This document shows, piece by piece, positions 62,663 through 64,000 of a DNA stretch of 64,000 bases. The notes under the pieces were generated by a model. It did no database searches. It was not told the origin of the DNA and worked only from the letters and a program-made list of their open reading frames with translations. Origin of the DNA: Terriglobia bacterium (GTDB lineage: Bacteria > Acidobacteriota > Terriglobia > Terriglobales > Acidobacteriaceae); assembly GCA_020073565.1 (NCBI GenBank), contig JAIQEY010000008.1:1-64000 (forward strand), written 5' to 3'. Position 1 is the stretch's first letter. Each line of letters opens with the position of its first letter. The translations under genes and the position numbers were made by a program.

Positions 62663-64000
62663 ATGAATCCCAATTCTGCAACCGAAGCATCTCACATTCG
62701 ATACGATATTTCCCTGCTGTCGTCCGAGGATTTCTACCTGTTCAACGAGGGTAGCCACTACCGGATCTACGACAAAATGGGCGCACACCTGGTCGAGTCC
62801 AAGGGAACGCAGGGCACGGTCTTCGGCGTCTGGGCGCCCAATGCTCGCAATGTGTCGGTGATCGGCAGCTTCAATGGGTGGAATCCGCAGTCCCACCAAC
62901 TGCAACCGCGCGGCAGTTCAGGGATCTGGGAAGGCTTTGTCCCAGGCGTTGGCAAGGGAGCGCTCTATAAGTTCTACATTGTCTCCAACCAGCATGGACA
63001 CCGCGCTGAAAAGGCCGATCCGGTCGGCCTGTTCTCCGAAAAGCCGCCGCGCACTGCCTCCGTGGTCTGGGACCTCGACTACACGTGGAACGATGCCGAC
63101 TGGCTTCAGAAACGGGGAGCCGCCAACTCGCTGCACGCCCCCATGTCCATTTACGAGATGCACATGGGCTCGTGGATGCGTGTGCCGGAGGAGCACAACC
63201 GCCCTCTCACTTACCGCGAGATCGCTCCGCGTCTCGCCGAATATCTGAACAAGCTCGGGTTCACGCACGTTGAACTATTGCCCATCATGGAGCACCCTTT
63301 CTACGGCTCCTGGGGATATCAGACGACGGGCTATTTCGCCCCCACCGCCCGCTATGGCACGCCGCAAGACTTCATGTACCTGGTCGATGTCCTCCATCAA
63401 CACAACATCGCTGTCATTCTGGACTGGGTTCCATCGCACTTCCCTTCCGATGGTCATGGACTCGCTTTCTTCGACGGCACGCACCTGTTTGAGCACTCGG
63501 ACTCGCGGCAGGGCTTTCATCCCGACTGGAAGACACACATCTTCAACTACGGCCGGTCGGAAGTGCGCAGCTTCCTGATGTCGAGCGCGATGTTCTGGCT
63601 TGAGAAGTACCACATCGATGGGCTGCGCGTGGACGCGGTAGCTTCCATGCTGTATCTCGACTACTCACGCAAAGAAGGAGAATGGATCCCCAACAAGTAC
63701 GGGGGGCGCGAGAACCTGGAAGCCATTGAATTCCTGCGTCGCTTCAATTCAGAGTGTTACAAAGAGCACGGCGACATTCAGACCTTCGCGGAGGAATCCA
63801 CCTCGTACCCGATGGTCTCCCGGCCCACCCATCTCGGCGGCCTGGGCTTCGGCATGAAGTGGGATATGGGATGGATGCACGATACGCTGGAATACTTTCA
63901 GCAGGATCCCATCCATCGCCAATACCATCACAACAAGCTCACCTTCCGGATGCTTTATTCATTTCACGAGAACTTTGTCCTGCCCCTCAGCCACGACGAA
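62663..64000 (+). CDS. glgB: 1,4-alpha-glucan branching enzyme GlgB (N-terminal 446 residues; runs off the window)
   Basis: The ATG at 62663 opens a frame to the window end. It forms alpha-1,6 branches in glycogen. A CBM48 domain (about 35-130; [20 protein letters not shown]) is followed by the GH13 barrel: [18 protein letters not shown] (region I), [11 protein letters not shown] with nucleophile Asp324 (region II), FAEESTS with the acid Glu377 (region III), and the start of region IV (SHDE) at the last bases. The short N-terminus, with one CBM48, matches the shorter GlgB type. Some 200-280 residues remain outside. Confidence 0.95.
   Translation, partial: MNPNSATEASHIRYDISLLSSEDFYLFNEGSHYRIYDKMGAHLVESKGTQGTVFGVWAPNARNVSVIGSFNGWNPQSHQLQPRGSSGIWEGFVPGVGKGALYKFYIVSNQHGHRAEKADPVGLFSEKPPRTASVVWDLDYTWNDADWLQKRGAANSLHAPMSIYEMHMGSWMRVPEEHNRPLTYREIAPRLAEYLNKLGFTHVELLPIMEHPFYGSWGYQTTGYFAPTARYGTPQDFMYLVDVLHQHNIAVILDWVPSHFPSDGHGLAFFDGTHLFEHSDSRQGFHPDWKTHIFNYGRSEVRSFLMSSAMFWLEKYHIDGLRVDAVASMLYLDYSRKEGEWIPNKYGGRENLEAIEFLRRFNSECYKEHGDIQTFAEESTSYPMVSRPTHLGGLGFGMKWDMGWMHDTLEYFQQDPIHRQYHHNKLTFRMLYSFHENFVLPLSHDE

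Overview
The window is GC-rich chromosomal DNA that most resembles the phylum Acidobacteriota (class Terriglobia). This is inference from gene content, because no 16S rRNA is present. The main clues are menaquinone synthesis by the futalosine route (mqnE with a UbiA-type prenyltransferase), a secreted pro-kumamolisin peptidase, FHA-GAF-SpoIIE signalling, GT87 membrane glycosyltransferases, a Tad pilus locus, and several families of palindromic intergenic repeats.

Layout. 1-397: the 3' end of a probable IS256-type transposase and its flank. 398-7628: three minus-strand genes (beta-propeller, internally duplicated unknown protein, membrane-inserted metallophosphoesterase) divergent from a cholesterol-oxidase-like GMC oxidoreductase. 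7793-14287: TgpA-like transglutaminase, outer-membrane beta-barrel protein, rimO, yacG, pgpA and an NHL-repeat protein. 14607-19852: a type III restriction-modification locus with an intact-looking res, a GIY-YIG nuclease gene and a mod gene broken by a frameshift and a nonsense codon, surrounded by palindromic repeats. 19879-21819: nuoI, a tiny membrane ORF, tadA, tRNA-Ser(CGA) and a small hypothetical gene. 22159-24330: sedolisin (kumamolisin) with a long leader and a clear terminator. 24411-29282 (minus strand): msrA, mqnE, UbiA prenyltransferase, pcm and thrC. 29643-33970: two TPR proteins, DedA, a small protein and nth. 34163-40887: a PP2C-type phosphatase and four polytopic membrane proteins, two of them GT87-like. 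41063-50745: Tad pilus genes flp-cpaB-cpaC-cpaE-cpaF-tadB-tadC, then a DUF192 gene and a large TonB-like protein. 50836-55543: D-2-hydroxyacid dehydrogenase, gpmI, DinB-like protein and enolase. 55709-60136: alpha/beta hydrolase, a probable selenocysteine-containing peroxiredoxin-like protein, a secreted glycine-zipper protein and an S9 peptidase. 60302-64000: a GH57 enzyme divergent from glgB, which runs off the window.

The most notable observation is at 56818-57414. A peroxiredoxin-like reading frame is interrupted only by TGA, exactly at the peroxidatic cysteine of a C-P-N-C motif. A hairpin with the geometry expected of a bacterial SECIS lies just downstream, so the gene probably encodes a selenoprotein. 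Second is the divergent four-gene cluster at 398-7628, whose central protein is a tandem duplication of a domain I cannot confidently name. Third is the decaying type III R-M locus with its paired inverted repeats.
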